Shown here piece by piece: positions 24,971-33,113 of a DNA stretch of 64,000 bases. The stretch spans positions 124,001-188,000 of the forward strand of contig NZ_JACLZF010000001.1 in the NCBI RefSeq assembly GCF_014243345.1, written 5' to 3'. Origin of the DNA: Robiginitalea sp. SC105. Its GTDB lineage: Bacteria > Bacteroidota > Bacteroidia > Flavobacteriales > Flavobacteriaceae. The number at the start of each line of letters is the position of its first letter. Position 1 is the first letter of the stretch. A program made the position numbers and the translations under genes. The notes under the pieces are model-generated. The model saw only the letters and a program-made list of their open reading frames with translations. It made no database searches and was not told the origin of the DNA.

Positions 24971-26109
24971 TCTGCCAGCACCCCTTCGCAGATCCAGTTG
25001 GCCAGGGCCTGGCGGTTGTCCGGGTCCAGGATCCGCCGCTGGTCCCGTTCGTTCCTGATGTTGCCGATTTCGATAAACGCGGTGGCCGGCAGGGTGTTTT
25101 TCACCAGGTACAGCGTACTGCGGTCCTCGAAGGTCCCGGAATAATTCCGGCCGGGCTGGTAGTAGGCATATTTCGCTTGGAAGGTCTTGTGGATGTGTTC
25201 CGCGAGCTTCTTGCCGCTGCGGCTTTTGTTGTGGTGGTAGAAGAACACGTCAATGTTCTGCCCCTTGCTGCGGCTGTCCACGTGGGTGACGATGAGCCGC
25301 TGGTGTTTGCCCTTGTTTTCCAGGTACAACCGGTTGACGACTTCCACCCGCTGCCGGAGCCGCGCCAGCTGGTTAAGGGGGATTTCCTGCTGCGGCAGGG
25401 CCACCTCATCCCGGTCCATTTTCAGTACCCGGTCGTCCCGGATGCCATCGTCGGGATCCCGGATGATGATGTGCACCACTGCGCCATGGGCAAGGAGGTT
25501 CCGGGCCAGCCGCAGGGTCACATCGTAGGCGTACTCGTCCTCGGAAATCATCTGCCCGTTGTATTGGGTCATGGCCCCCGGGTCCGGGCCGCCATGGCCG
25601 GAAACCAGGTAATATACGGTGCCTTCCAGGCGGGTGCTTTCCGGCCTGATCTCGGCGTATTTCTCCCCGAAGATCTCGTATCGCGGAAAGTCGGAGGACG
25701 GTTTTTCATCGGATTTCGAGGGTACTGGTGTCGTACTTTCTGGAGCCCCTGACCCGTCGGGGGGCGTCACCACAGCCCCGGACTCAATTCCTGGTCCGGA
25801 TTTCGGGGCCTCTGGGTCCCGGGCCGGGTCGTCCGCGATGGCGGACGGGCGCTCCGTGCTTTCAGACAAATCGAGCGGGATCAGGTAGGTTGCGCCTTCA
25901 TACAGGCTCTTGCCCTCCCCCAGGTGGGGCTGGTTCAGCGCAATGAAGTCTTCCAGGTGACGGGCCGGGTCGGCCCCGTGTTTGCGGAGGAGGGAGAAGA
26001 TGCCGTCCCCGGGTTCTGCCACTACCTGCAACAAGCTGTCCTGACCGGCAACCGGCGCGGAAAACAAGCAAACCGCAATAAATAGTGTGGAAACCCCGAA
26101 GCCCCTCAT
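24955..26109 (-). CDS. Secreted N-acetylmuramoyl-L-alanine amidase with N-terminal LysM-like part
   Basis: Peptidoglycan amidase of 384 residues. It has a signal peptide (about 1-22, ending PVAGQ), a LysM-like region (about 26-78; AEPGDGIFSLLRKHG and ATYLIPLDL), a disordered Pro/Ser/Asp-rich linker (about 80-145), then an Amidase_3 zinc domain (about 160-380). Zinc-site motifs visible are VSGHGGPDPGAM and FIEIGNIRN (Glu). The usual SxHxN signature appears in the altered form FFYHHNKS. It should cleave the amide between MurNAc and L-Ala during wall turnover or cell separation. It is convergent with the glycosyltransferase (16-bp overlap) and 67 bp after the TIM-barrel lipoprotein. Confidence 0.85.
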   Translation of the reverse strand: MRGFGVSTLFIAVCLFSAPVAGQDSLLQVVAEPGDGIFSLLRKHGADPARHLEDFIALNQPHLGEGKSLYEGATYLIPLDLSESTERPSAIADDPARDPEAPKSGPGIESGAVVTPPDGSGAPESTTPVPSKSDEKPSSDFPRYEIFGEKYAEIRPESTRLEGTVYYLVSGHGGPDPGAMTQYNGQMISEDEYAYDVTLRLARNLLAHGAVVHIIIRDPDDGIRDDRVLKMDRDEVALPQQEIPLNQLARLRQRVEVVNRLYLENKGKHQRLIVTHVDSRSKGQNIDVFFYHHNKSRSGKKLAEHIHKTFQAKYAYYQPGRNYSGTFEDRSTLYLVKNTLPATAFIEIGNIRNERDQRRILDPDNRQALANWICEGVLADYEDR

Positions 26110-26176
26110 CCGTCATGTGTTTCACAAAGATTATCAAAAAAGTTGCCAATTTGCAAGCGGGGACCCGGGGGAATCG

Positions 26177-27181
26177 TCACCGGAACCGCCCGTAGTATTC
26201 GCGGATGACCTTTTCGGCAGGTTTGTTCTGGGGGGTAAACCGGTTATCGTCCGGACCGCCGGAGACGGGGTGGTGCAGGAACCATTTCCAGACGAAACCA
26301 CCGGCAAACCAGGGTTCCTTCCAGAATTCCTCTAAGATGGCCCGCTGCGCATCGGCCTGCGCCCGGAGGTTGACCCGTTCCTCGTTCCGGTCTACCAGCC
26401 AGGGCTTTTTGGCCGTATAGTCCATGCTCCGGTACCCGTATTCGGTAAAGAGTACCGGCCGGTCCAGCTCCAGGGAGAGTTCACGGATTTCCCGCTTCCA
26501 GGGCTCCCAGCCCCTGCGCATTTCGTCCAGATCAGGATCCCGCGCATCGGAGAGGGGGAAATACGCATCAATGCCGATATAATCCAGGTCCTTCCAGAAC
26601 GGGGTACGCGTATACTCGTCCCAGTTGGCCGCATAGGTGAGTTTGCCGCCGTACAATTCGCGGACCTCCGCAATCAATTGCGTCCAGAAGGCCGGCCGCG
26701 CCTTTACGAATTCCTCCAGCTCGGTCCCGATGCAGAACATGTCGGCGCCCGTTTCACGCGCCAGGTCTGCGTAGTTGAGGATAAAGTCCCGGTAGGAAGC
26801 TTCCAGCTTTTGCCAGTCGGCTTCGCTTTCCATGACCAGGTCGCCTGTGAACAGGCCGCGCCAGACCCATAGATGGGGTTTGATCATCACCCGGATCCGG
26901 TTGGCGTGCAGCATTTCCACATACTGCCTGGCGCCCTCGCGGGTTTCGCCAAACCACTGCTGGTCTGTGTCGTAAATAATTTCGGGGGTGTCCGGTTCCC
27001 GGATGAAACCATAGGGCATGACCGAGGCGTAATCGGCATGGATGGAAACCAGGGCATCCACATGCCCCTGCCTGGCTCGCTCCGGGGAGCCGACAAAGCT
27101 TACCCCATTGATCTTTTCAATACGCTGTCCGCTGCAGGAAGCCAGCAGCAGGAGCAGGAGGAACCATCCGATTCTTTTCAT
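26177..27181 (-). CDS. TIM-barrel glycoside hydrolase-like lipoprotein (GH113-like)
   Basis: About 334 residues from ATG 27181, which gives a clean lipoprotein signal (MKRIGWFLLLLLLASCSG); an upstream ATG at 27223 adds 14 residues without a signal. The protein is a (beta/alpha)8 barrel. MFCIGTELEEF carries the probable acid/base Glu at the end of strand 4, and VLFTEYGYRS the probable nucleophile Glu of strand 7, as in clan GH-A and GH113/GTA-TIM-type proteins. Other landmarks are KPHLWVWRG and YIGIDAYFPLSD. Probable substrate is a beta-linked glycan such as mannan or a surface polymer, but this is inference. It is divergent from the FAD oxidoreductase gene. Confidence 0.75.
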   Translation of the reverse strand: MKRIGWFLLLLLLASCSGQRIEKINGVSFVGSPERARQGHVDALVSIHADYASVMPYGFIREPDTPEIIYDTDQQWFGETREGARQYVEMLHANRIRVMIKPHLWVWRGLFTGDLVMESEADWQKLEASYRDFILNYADLARETGADMFCIGTELEEFVKARPAFWTQLIAEVRELYGGKLTYAANWDEYTRTPFWKDLDYIGIDAYFPLSDARDPDLDEMRRGWEPWKREIRELSLELDRPVLFTEYGYRSMDYTAKKPWLVDRNEERVNLRAQADAQRAILEEFWKEPWFAGGFVWKWFLHHPVSGGPDDNRFTPQNKPAEKVIREYYGRFR

Positions 27182-27211
27182 ATATCCCGGGTTAACGCTT
27201 TTAAAGATAGG

Positions 27212-27219
27212 CATATTTG
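27212..27219 (+). promoter_or_regulatory. Possible -7 box of the FAD oxidoreductase operon
   Basis: CATATTTG differs from TAnnTTTG at one base and lies 75 bp before the ATG at 27294. No clear TTG is visible at the -33 position. A small inverted repeat AAGTT-CGT-AACTT lies at about 27245-27257, in the predicted leader. Confidence 0.3.
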
Positions 27220-27293
27220 GCATGTGCTGCCGGCGGCATTTGTTAAGTTCGTAACTTCATGCCGACCAATCTTTCAACCCGCATCCACAAAAC

Positions 27294-28595
27294 ATGCATA
27301 TCCTCATTATCGGCAACGGGATTTCAGGGATAACGGCCGCCCGCCACATCCGCAAGAGCTCCGACCACCGGATTACCGTTATCTCCGGGGAAACCGATTA
27401 CTTCTTTTCGCGTACGGCCCTCATGTACGTCTATATGGGACACCTGACCTTTGAGCAGACCCAACCCTACGAGAATGGCTTCTGGGAAAAGAACCGGATT
27501 GAACTCAGGAATGCATGGGTGGAATCCGTGGATGCAGGGGGTAAATCCGTCCGACTGCAGGGAGGGGAAACCCTGGAATTCGACAAACTGATCCTCGCCA
27601 CGGGTTCCCGGCCGAATAAATTTGGCTGGCCGGGCCAGGACCTGGAAGGGGTTCAGGGCCTGTATTCCAAACAGGACCTCGAAAACCTGGAGGTCTGTGC
27701 GCCCGACAACCGCACCTGCAAGCGCGCGGTGATCGTGGGCGGAGGGCTGATCGGTATCGAGCTCGCCGAGATGCTCCGCACCCGGGACATCCCGGTCACC
27801 TTCCTGGTGCGGGAGGCCAGTTTCTGGGACGGGGTACTGCCGTCCGGGGATTCCGCCATGGTCAATGAACACATACGCGAACACCATATCGACCTGCGGC
27901 TGGATACCAACCTGAAGGAAATCATTCCGGATGACAGGGGAAAGGCCCGCGCCGTGGTTACGGACAAGGGGGAAACGATCCCCTGCAACCTGGTGGGCCT
28001 CACCGCCGGGGTTACCCCGAATATCGGCTTCCTGGAAGGGAGCGGCATTGAAACGGACAAGGGCGTACTGGTCAACCGCTTCCTGGAAACCAGCCGGCCG
28101 GACATCTATGCCATCGGGGACTGTGCCCAGCAGCGCGACCCCATCGGCCGGAGGCGCCCTGTGGAGGCCGTATGGTATACAGGGCGGATGATGGGCGAGG
28201 TGGTTGCCCGGACCCTTTGCGGGGACCGGCGGGAGTACTGCCCCAGCCACTGGTTCAACTCCGCCAAATTCCTTGATATCGAATACCAGACCTATGGCTG
28301 GGTATCCAGCGATCAGAACAAAATTCCCGGGGAAAGGCATTTCCACTGGAGGCACCCGCGGCAGAAGGTATGCATTACCCTGGCCTATGAGGCCGGTAAC
28401 CGGCAGTTCCTGGGCATCAATACCTTTGGCATCCGGATGAAGCACGAAGCCTTCGATACCTGGCTTACCGAAAGCAGGACCGTGGACGAGGTGGTCCACA
28501 GGTTGGAAGACGCCTGTTTTGACCCGGAATTCTACCGGAGCCACCAACCTCAGATCCGTGCCGCCTTCGAGAAACACCAAACCGTAAACGCCTGA
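27294..28595 (+). CDS. FAD-dependent pyridine-nucleotide oxidoreductase
   Basis: Protein of 433 residues with two Rossmann folds: IIGNGISGITAARH (5-18, FAD) and AVIVGGGLIGIELAEML (about 144-160, NAD(P)H), plus ATGSRPNK and DIYAIGDCAQQ (FAD ribityl loop, about 264-274). There is no CxxxxC disulfide motif, so it is closer to NirB/rubredoxin-reductase or nitrite-reductase-type flavoproteins than to disulfide reductases. The last 110 residues form a C-terminal domain with HFHWRHPRQKVC. It is 4 bp ahead of a membrane Fe-S protein, so it probably passes electrons from NAD(P)H to that protein. The final acceptor is unknown. Confidence 0.83.
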   Translation: MHILIIGNGISGITAARHIRKSSDHRITVISGETDYFFSRTALMYVYMGHLTFEQTQPYENGFWEKNRIELRNAWVESVDAGGKSVRLQGGETLEFDKLILATGSRPNKFGWPGQDLEGVQGLYSKQDLENLEVCAPDNRTCKRAVIVGGGLIGIELAEMLRTRDIPVTFLVREASFWDGVLPSGDSAMVNEHIREHHIDLRLDTNLKEIIPDDRGKARAVVTDKGETIPCNLVGLTAGVTPNIGFLEGSGIETDKGVLVNRFLETSRPDIYAIGDCAQQRDPIGRRRPVEAVWYTGRMMGEVVARTLCGDRREYCPSHWFNSAKFLDIEYQTYGWVSSDQNKIPGERHFHWRHPRQKVCITLAYEAGNRQFLGINTFGIRMKHEAFDTWLTESRTVDEVVHRLEDACFDPEFYRSHQPQIRAAFEKHQTVNA

Positions 28596-28599
28596 AAAT

Positions 28600-30171
28600 A
28601 TGCAATCCATGTCCCTGGCCGGCGGCCCCCCGAAAGCATTGAACACCTCGCAGCGCCTCGCGGTCCTGCTGGGATTTTCCGGCCTGTTTATCCTCTTGCT
28701 GGCCACCTTTGGCAGCTCGTTCCCCCATACGGCCGCCTGGCTCACGGCATCCCTGGGGGCCATCGGCCTGGGCATCGTCTGGTTCAGCCGGGCCGCCTAT
28801 TCGGGACATGGTGCCGGCATCAAGAACGATGGGGTCTGGTTTAAATCGATTTCCGGACGCGGCATCTGGGCCTGGGGGCTGGGCATCCTGCTTACCGGCT
28901 TCTATATCGTCCTGTATTTCTACCCGGAGTACCTGGGGCTGGTGGCCGACGGGCCCAACCGGGGGCTGATCTCCTTCTTTGACCCGCTGAGCCGCGCCCT
29001 GAGTGGTAACCCGGCCAGCCAGTGGTTTGTTTACGGGACCCTGTACACCCTGGCCATCCTGGCTTTCGGCATCAAATTCATCTGGAAATACCGGCACAAC
29101 CGGTACGAAATCCTGCGCACCCTGAGCGTGATGTTCTTCCAGCTGGCCTTCGCCTTTATCATCCCGGAAATCATGGCCCGCCTCAACGGCGACCTGCCCT
29201 ATTACGACCTGAAGAATATCTGGCCCCTGAACTACTACAATTTTGAGCGTTATCGGATCAATGGGTTTATCAACGCCGGGGACATCGGGCTCTCCATGCT
29301 GCTCTTCGGCATCGCCTCCACCCTGGTCATCACCCCGGTACTGACCTATTTCTACGGCAAGCGCTGGTATTGCTCGTGGGTATGCGGGTGCGGCGGCCTG
29401 GCCGAAACGGCCGGGGATTCGTTCCGCCACCTGAGCGACAAAAGCCTTTTTGCCTGGAAGGTGGAGCGCTGGGTGGTCCACAGCGTGCTGGTGTTTGTGG
29501 TGCTGATGACCACGGCGGTCATCTATTCGTACCTGGGGCCTGACAATTCCAAATACTGGCTCAGCCGGGGCCAGTTCCTGTTAGGCGTGGCATCCCTGCT
29601 CACCGCAGTTTTTGCGTGGGTGATGGTGTTTCGGCGCAAAGAGCTTAAAAAGGACGCCCGGTACGGGGCCATCGGGTATTTTGTCATCATTGCGGGGTTG
29701 CTGGCGTTCCATTTGCTCAGCGACTCCCGCCATGTCTTCCTGTTTAGGTCGGAAACCCTCCGGACCACCTACAGCTTCCTGATCGGCAGCATTTTTTCCG
29801 GGGTAATCGGGACCGGCTTCTACCCGATCTTCGGCAGCCGCGTCTGGTGCCGGTTCGGCTGTCCGATGGCAGCCATCCTCGGGCTGCAGCAACGCCTTTT
29901 CTCCCGCTTCCGCATAACCACCAACGGGGGGCAGTGCATTTCCTGCGGCAACTGTTCGGCCTATTGCGAGATGGGTATCGACGTCAGGGCCTATGCCCAG
30001 AAGGGGGAAAACATCGTGCGGGCGAGCTGCGTCGGATGTGGTATCTGTTCAGCGGTTTGTCCCAGGGGCGTGCTGAAACTGGAGAACGGGCCGCGAAAAG
30101 GACGGATCAACCCCCGGGAAGTCCTGCTCGGGAATGACGTGGACCTGATGAACCTGCTCAACGAGAAATGA
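28600..30171 (+). CDS. Polytopic membrane 4Fe-4S protein (NapH/RdxA-like)
   Basis: Protein of 523 residues with about eight predicted membrane helices and cysteine motifs in the cytoplasmic parts. CSWVCGCGG (about 264-272) and CRFGCPMAAIL (about 420-430) resemble the CxxxCP motifs of NapH/NosR-type electron-transfer proteins. Near the C-terminus CISCGNCSAYCEMG and CVGCGICSAVCPRG each bind one 4Fe-4S cluster (CX2CX2CX3C). It should carry electrons between the flavoprotein encoded just upstream and a quinone or membrane enzyme. The start is 4 bp after the oxidoreductase, and the stop overlaps the next glycosyltransferase by 4 bp, which ties redox and glycosyl transfer into one operon. Confidence 0.83.
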   Translation: MQSMSLAGGPPKALNTSQRLAVLLGFSGLFILLLATFGSSFPHTAAWLTASLGAIGLGIVWFSRAAYSGHGAGIKNDGVWFKSISGRGIWAWGLGILLTGFYIVLYFYPEYLGLVADGPNRGLISFFDPLSRALSGNPASQWFVYGTLYTLAILAFGIKFIWKYRHNRYEILRTLSVMFFQLAFAFIIPEIMARLNGDLPYYDLKNIWPLNYYNFERYRINGFINAGDIGLSMLLFGIASTLVITPVLTYFYGKRWYCSWVCGCGGLAETAGDSFRHLSDKSLFAWKVERWVVHSVLVFVVLMTTAVIYSYLGPDNSKYWLSRGQFLLGVASLLTAVFAWVMVFRRKELKKDARYGAIGYFVIIAGLLAFHLLSDSRHVFLFRSETLRTTYSFLIGSIFSGVIGTGFYPIFGSRVWCRFGCPMAAILGLQQRLFSRFRITTNGGQCISCGNCSAYCEMGIDVRAYAQKGENIVRASCVGCGICSAVCPRGVLKLENGPRKGRINPREVLLGNDVDLMNLLNEK

Positions 30172-30884
30172 ACCAGAAACCCACCGAGCCCGTGACCCCG
30201 GAGATCTGCCTCATCATCCCGGCCCAGAATGAAGCCGGCTCCATCGGGAAGGTGCTGGACGAGGTGCCCCCGCTGGTCGCCGAGATCGTGGTGGTGGACA
30301 ACGCCTCCACGGACGAAACGGCTGCCGTGGCCCGGAATCACGGGGCAACTGTCCTTAGCGAACCCAATAAGGGCTATGGCTATGCCTGCCTCAAAGGAAT
30401 TAATTACCTGGCCGGAAGATCCAAAGTACCCGACATCGTCGTATTTATGGATGGTGACTATTCGGATTACCCCGAGGAACTCCCGAAAGTCGTCGCCCCG
30501 ATCCTTGAAGGCCGGTGCGACTTCGCAATCGGCGCCCGTCAAAAGGCGCTTCGGGAACCCGGATCGATGACACCGCAACAGGTCTTTGGAAATTGGTTGG
30601 CCACATTTTTAATGCGGCTATTATTCGGCGCCCGGTTTACCGACCTGGGCCCCTTCCGGGCCATCCGCTACGATGCCCTCCAACGTTTGAACATGGAGGA
30701 TAAGACGTACGGGTGGACTGTTGAGATGCAGCTGAAGGCCCTTCGGCACAAGCTCACATATACCGAGATACCAGTGCGTTATAAAAAAAGAATTGGGGTC
30801 TCAAAAGTGTCAGGCACGATAAAAGGTAGTATATTTGCCGGCGTTAAAATTTTGGGTTGGATTTTTAAATACAGTATACGATAA
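30168..30884 (+). CDS. GT2 glycosyltransferase (dolichyl/polyprenyl-phosphate sugar synthase-like)
   Basis: Protein of 238 residues with a compact GT-A fold: CLIIPAQNEAGSIGKVLDEV (start), VVDNASTDET (nucleotide site), FMDGDYSDYPEEL (DxD-like metal site) and FTDLGPFRAIR. The C-terminus ends with a short hydrophobic stretch (GVKILGWIFKYSIR). This type usually transfers a sugar from UDP or GDP to a polyprenyl phosphate or similar lipid carrier on the cytoplasmic face. It overlaps its neighbours on both sides (4 bp and 1 bp), so it belongs to the oxidoreductase operon. Donor and acceptor are not inferable. Confidence 0.82.
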   Translation: MNQKPTEPVTPEICLIIPAQNEAGSIGKVLDEVPPLVAEIVVVDNASTDETAAVARNHGATVLSEPNKGYGYACLKGINYLAGRSKVPDIVVFMDGDYSDYPEELPKVVAPILEGRCDFAIGARQKALREPGSMTPQQVFGNWLATFLMRLLFGARFTDLGPFRAIRYDALQRLNMEDKTYGWTVEMQLKALRHKLTYTEIPVRYKKRIGVSKVSGTIKGSIFAGVKILGWIFKYSIR

Positions 30885-32368
30885 TGGGAATTACACTTGC
30901 TTATGTTATTATTGCCATTTACAGCCTGGCCTTGGTGCTGATCTTTTTCTACAGCCTGTCACAACTGAACCTGCTGCTGAACTACCTGGGCTTTAAGCGC
31001 CGCAACCAGGAGGCGCCCAAATTCAACCTGCTCGACCCGAAGGAAATCCCTTTTGTGACCATCCAGCTCCCCATCTACAACGAGGAGTACGTGGTGGAAC
31101 GCCTGCTGGAGAATATCGCCAGGATCGAATACCCGAAGAGCAAACTCGAAATCCAGGTGCTGGATGACTCCACAGACGACTCAGTGGACCAAACAGCATC
31201 CATGGTCGCAGAACTCCAGAAAAGCGGCCTGGACATACAGCATATCCGCCGGGAAAACCGGGAAGGCTATAAGGCCGGGGCCCTGAAGGAAGGCCTGAAG
31301 ATTGCCAAGGGGGACTTCATCGCCATCTTTGATGCCGACTTCCTGCCCGGGGCCGACTGGCTCAAGAAAACCGTCATCTATTTCAAGGATGAGGAGATCG
31401 GTGTGGTTCAGACCCGCTGGGGACATATCAACCGGGACTATTCCACCCTGACCAAAATCCAGGCATTCGCCCTGGATGCCCACTTTACCCTGGAGCAGGT
31501 AGGGCGGAATTCCAAAGGGCATTTCATCAACTTTAACGGTACGGCCGGTATCTGGCGGAAGGAATGTATCCTGGACGCTGGCAACTGGGAAGGCGACACA
31601 CTCACCGAAGACCTGGACCTCAGCTATCGCGCTCAGCTCAAAAACTGGAAATTCAAATACCTGGAGGACGTGGAAACCCCGGCCGAACTGCCGGTGGTTA
31701 TCAGCGCGGCCCGCTCCCAGCAATTCCGCTGGAACAAAGGGGGTGCGGAAAACTTCCGCAAGACCGTCTGGAGCGTGGTTAAGGCCAAAAACATCCCCTT
31801 CAAGACCAAATTCCACGGGGTGATGCACCTGCTGAACAGCTCCATGTTCCTGTGCGTATTTATCGTGGCCCTCTTCAGCATCCCCATGCTGTATATCAAA
31901 AACACCTTTGGCCACCTGGACTGGATCTTCGAGGTGACCAGCTTCTTCATCGTGAGCACCATCATCCTGTTTGTCTGCTACTGGTTCACCTACAAGAGCA
32001 TACAAGGCAGCAGTTTCGATAATTTCGTGGACTACATCAAGTTGTTCTTTACCTTCTTTTCGGTGGCGCTTGGGTTTTCCCTCCACAACAGCGTGGCCGT
32101 GCTCGAAGGGCATATGGGCAAGCGTTCCGAGTTCGTGCGGACGCCCAAGTTCAACATCAACAACCTGACCGACAGCTGGAAGGGCAATAAGTACCTGGCC
32201 AAAAAGCTGTCGCCGAACATGATCCTGGAGTTCGCCCTCATGCTCTATTTCCTCTTTGGCATGTACAGCGCCATCCCGCTGAATGATTTCGGGTTGTTCC
32301 CGTTCCACTTCATGCTGTTCCTCGGCTTCGGCTTTGTGTTCTTCAACTCCCTTTTGTCCAAAGCCTGA
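30884..32368 (+). CDS. Cellulose-synthase-like membrane GT2 glycosyltransferase
   Basis: Protein of 494 residues: one N-terminal membrane helix (about 5-30), a catalytic GT2 domain (about 50-290), then three to four C-terminal helices. All processive-GT2 motifs are present: LDDSTDDS (first Asp), IFDADF (DxD), TEDLDLSYR (TED, catalytic base) and QQFRWNKG (QxxRW, binding the growing chain). It could therefore polymerise or transfer a hexose, such as glucose or mannose, to a lipid or polysaccharide. The ATG overlaps the previous stop by one base. It is the last gene of the oxidoreductase-glycosyltransferase operon and is followed by a terminator. Confidence 0.85.
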   Translation: MGITLAYVIIAIYSLALVLIFFYSLSQLNLLLNYLGFKRRNQEAPKFNLLDPKEIPFVTIQLPIYNEEYVVERLLENIARIEYPKSKLEIQVLDDSTDDSVDQTASMVAELQKSGLDIQHIRRENREGYKAGALKEGLKIAKGDFIAIFDADFLPGADWLKKTVIYFKDEEIGVVQTRWGHINRDYSTLTKIQAFALDAHFTLEQVGRNSKGHFINFNGTAGIWRKECILDAGNWEGDTLTEDLDLSYRAQLKNWKFKYLEDVETPAELPVVISAARSQQFRWNKGGAENFRKTVWSVVKAKNIPFKTKFHGVMHLLNSSMFLCVFIVALFSIPMLYIKNTFGHLDWIFEVTSFFIVSTIILFVCYWFTYKSIQGSSFDNFVDYIKLFFTFFSVALGFSLHNSVAVLEGHMGKRSEFVRTPKFNINNLTDSWKGNKYLAKKLSPNMILEFALMLYFLFGMYSAIPLNDFGLFPFHFMLFLGFGFVFFNSLLSKA

Positions 32369-32402
32369 TCGGGGGGTTCGCGCTCCTGCAAAAACTAAAA
32401 CC

Positions 32403-32433
32403 AACCCCGGTCCTCAAAAGGCCGGGGTTTTGT
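32403..32433 (+). terminator. Terminator after the glycosyltransferase operon
   Basis: Stem AACCCCGG/CCGGGGTT with an 11-base apical loop, followed by TTTGTTTAG, 34 bp after the stop codon. A-rich sequence on the other side lets it also serve the convergent VOC gene weakly. Confidence 0.78.
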
Positions 32434-32469
32434 TTAGTCCCTTTTAAAAATTTAGCGCAACTCGGTGCC

Positions 32470-32973
32470 TCAGGATTTCGGGGGGCCGACCAACTCCAGG
32501 AAAACGCCGTCCGGATCCCGGATAAAAACCAGTCGGTAGCTGGAGGTATTCACCTCCCCCAGAATAGGGACGCCGGCAGCGGCAACCCGGCCCAGCACGG
32601 ATTCCAGGTCCCGGTAGTGGAGCGTGATGTAATTCACCCCCGCATACGAAGACACTCCTTCCTGCTCCGGCCGCTCCGGTACGCTGTCAAAATACGCCAG
32701 CTTTAAAACCGTTGCCGAAGGGGTTTCCTGCATCTTGAAGGTCCGGACCGAAAAGGGTTTGCCCCCGGCAGCCCCGGCATCCCTGCTCCAGGCGGCATCC
32801 AGGTCAAAACCACCGGTGGGGTGCATCCCGATTACAGAGGTATAGAAAGCGTCGGAAGCTTCGATGTCGGATACCACCAGCCCGATGGCAGCCACCCCCA
32901 GGTCGGCCGGGGAAGTCTGCCCTGAGCCGGATAGGGTAAAAAACAGCACAAGTAAAGGGATCAGCTTTTTCAT
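32470..32973 (-). CDS. Exported VOC-superfamily (glyoxalase-like) protein
   Basis: Protein of 167 residues with a signal peptide (about 1-19, ending SGSGQ). The mature part is one vicinal-oxygen-chelate domain made of two beta-alpha-beta-beta-beta modules (AIGLVVSDIEASDAFYTSVIG at the start; VNYITLHYRDLESVL and FIRDPDGVFLELVGP in the second). FLELVGP carries the usual metal-binding Glu and YITLHY a His. Such domains act as lyases, dioxygenases or binding proteins; the substrate is unknown. It stands alone between two glycosyltransferase units transcribed the other way. Confidence 0.78.
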   Translation of the reverse strand: MKKLIPLLVLFFTLSGSGQTSPADLGVAAIGLVVSDIEASDAFYTSVIGMHPTGGFDLDAAWSRDAGAAGGKPFSVRTFKMQETPSATVLKLAYFDSVPERPEQEGVSSYAGVNYITLHYRDLESVLGRVAAAGVPILGEVNTSSYRLVFIRDPDGVFLELVGPPKS

Positions 32974-33113
32974 GGGTAAATATTTTTATTGTTTTTAAGG
33001 ACTGAGGCGGTCAAGATAGGAAAGAAATCCGGACCTTCTCCCTCTCAAACGCTTTGCAGCCCCTTATGAAATCCTGATAATTTTTAGTTATTTGCAGGGC
33101 CAAACCAAACTCT

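Noticed and set aside
27324-28775. 483-codon antisense frame over the FAD oxidoreductase
   Set aside because: The plus-strand gene has FAD and NAD(P)H motifs; the antisense frame is Pro/Gly/Val/His-rich and shows no domain.
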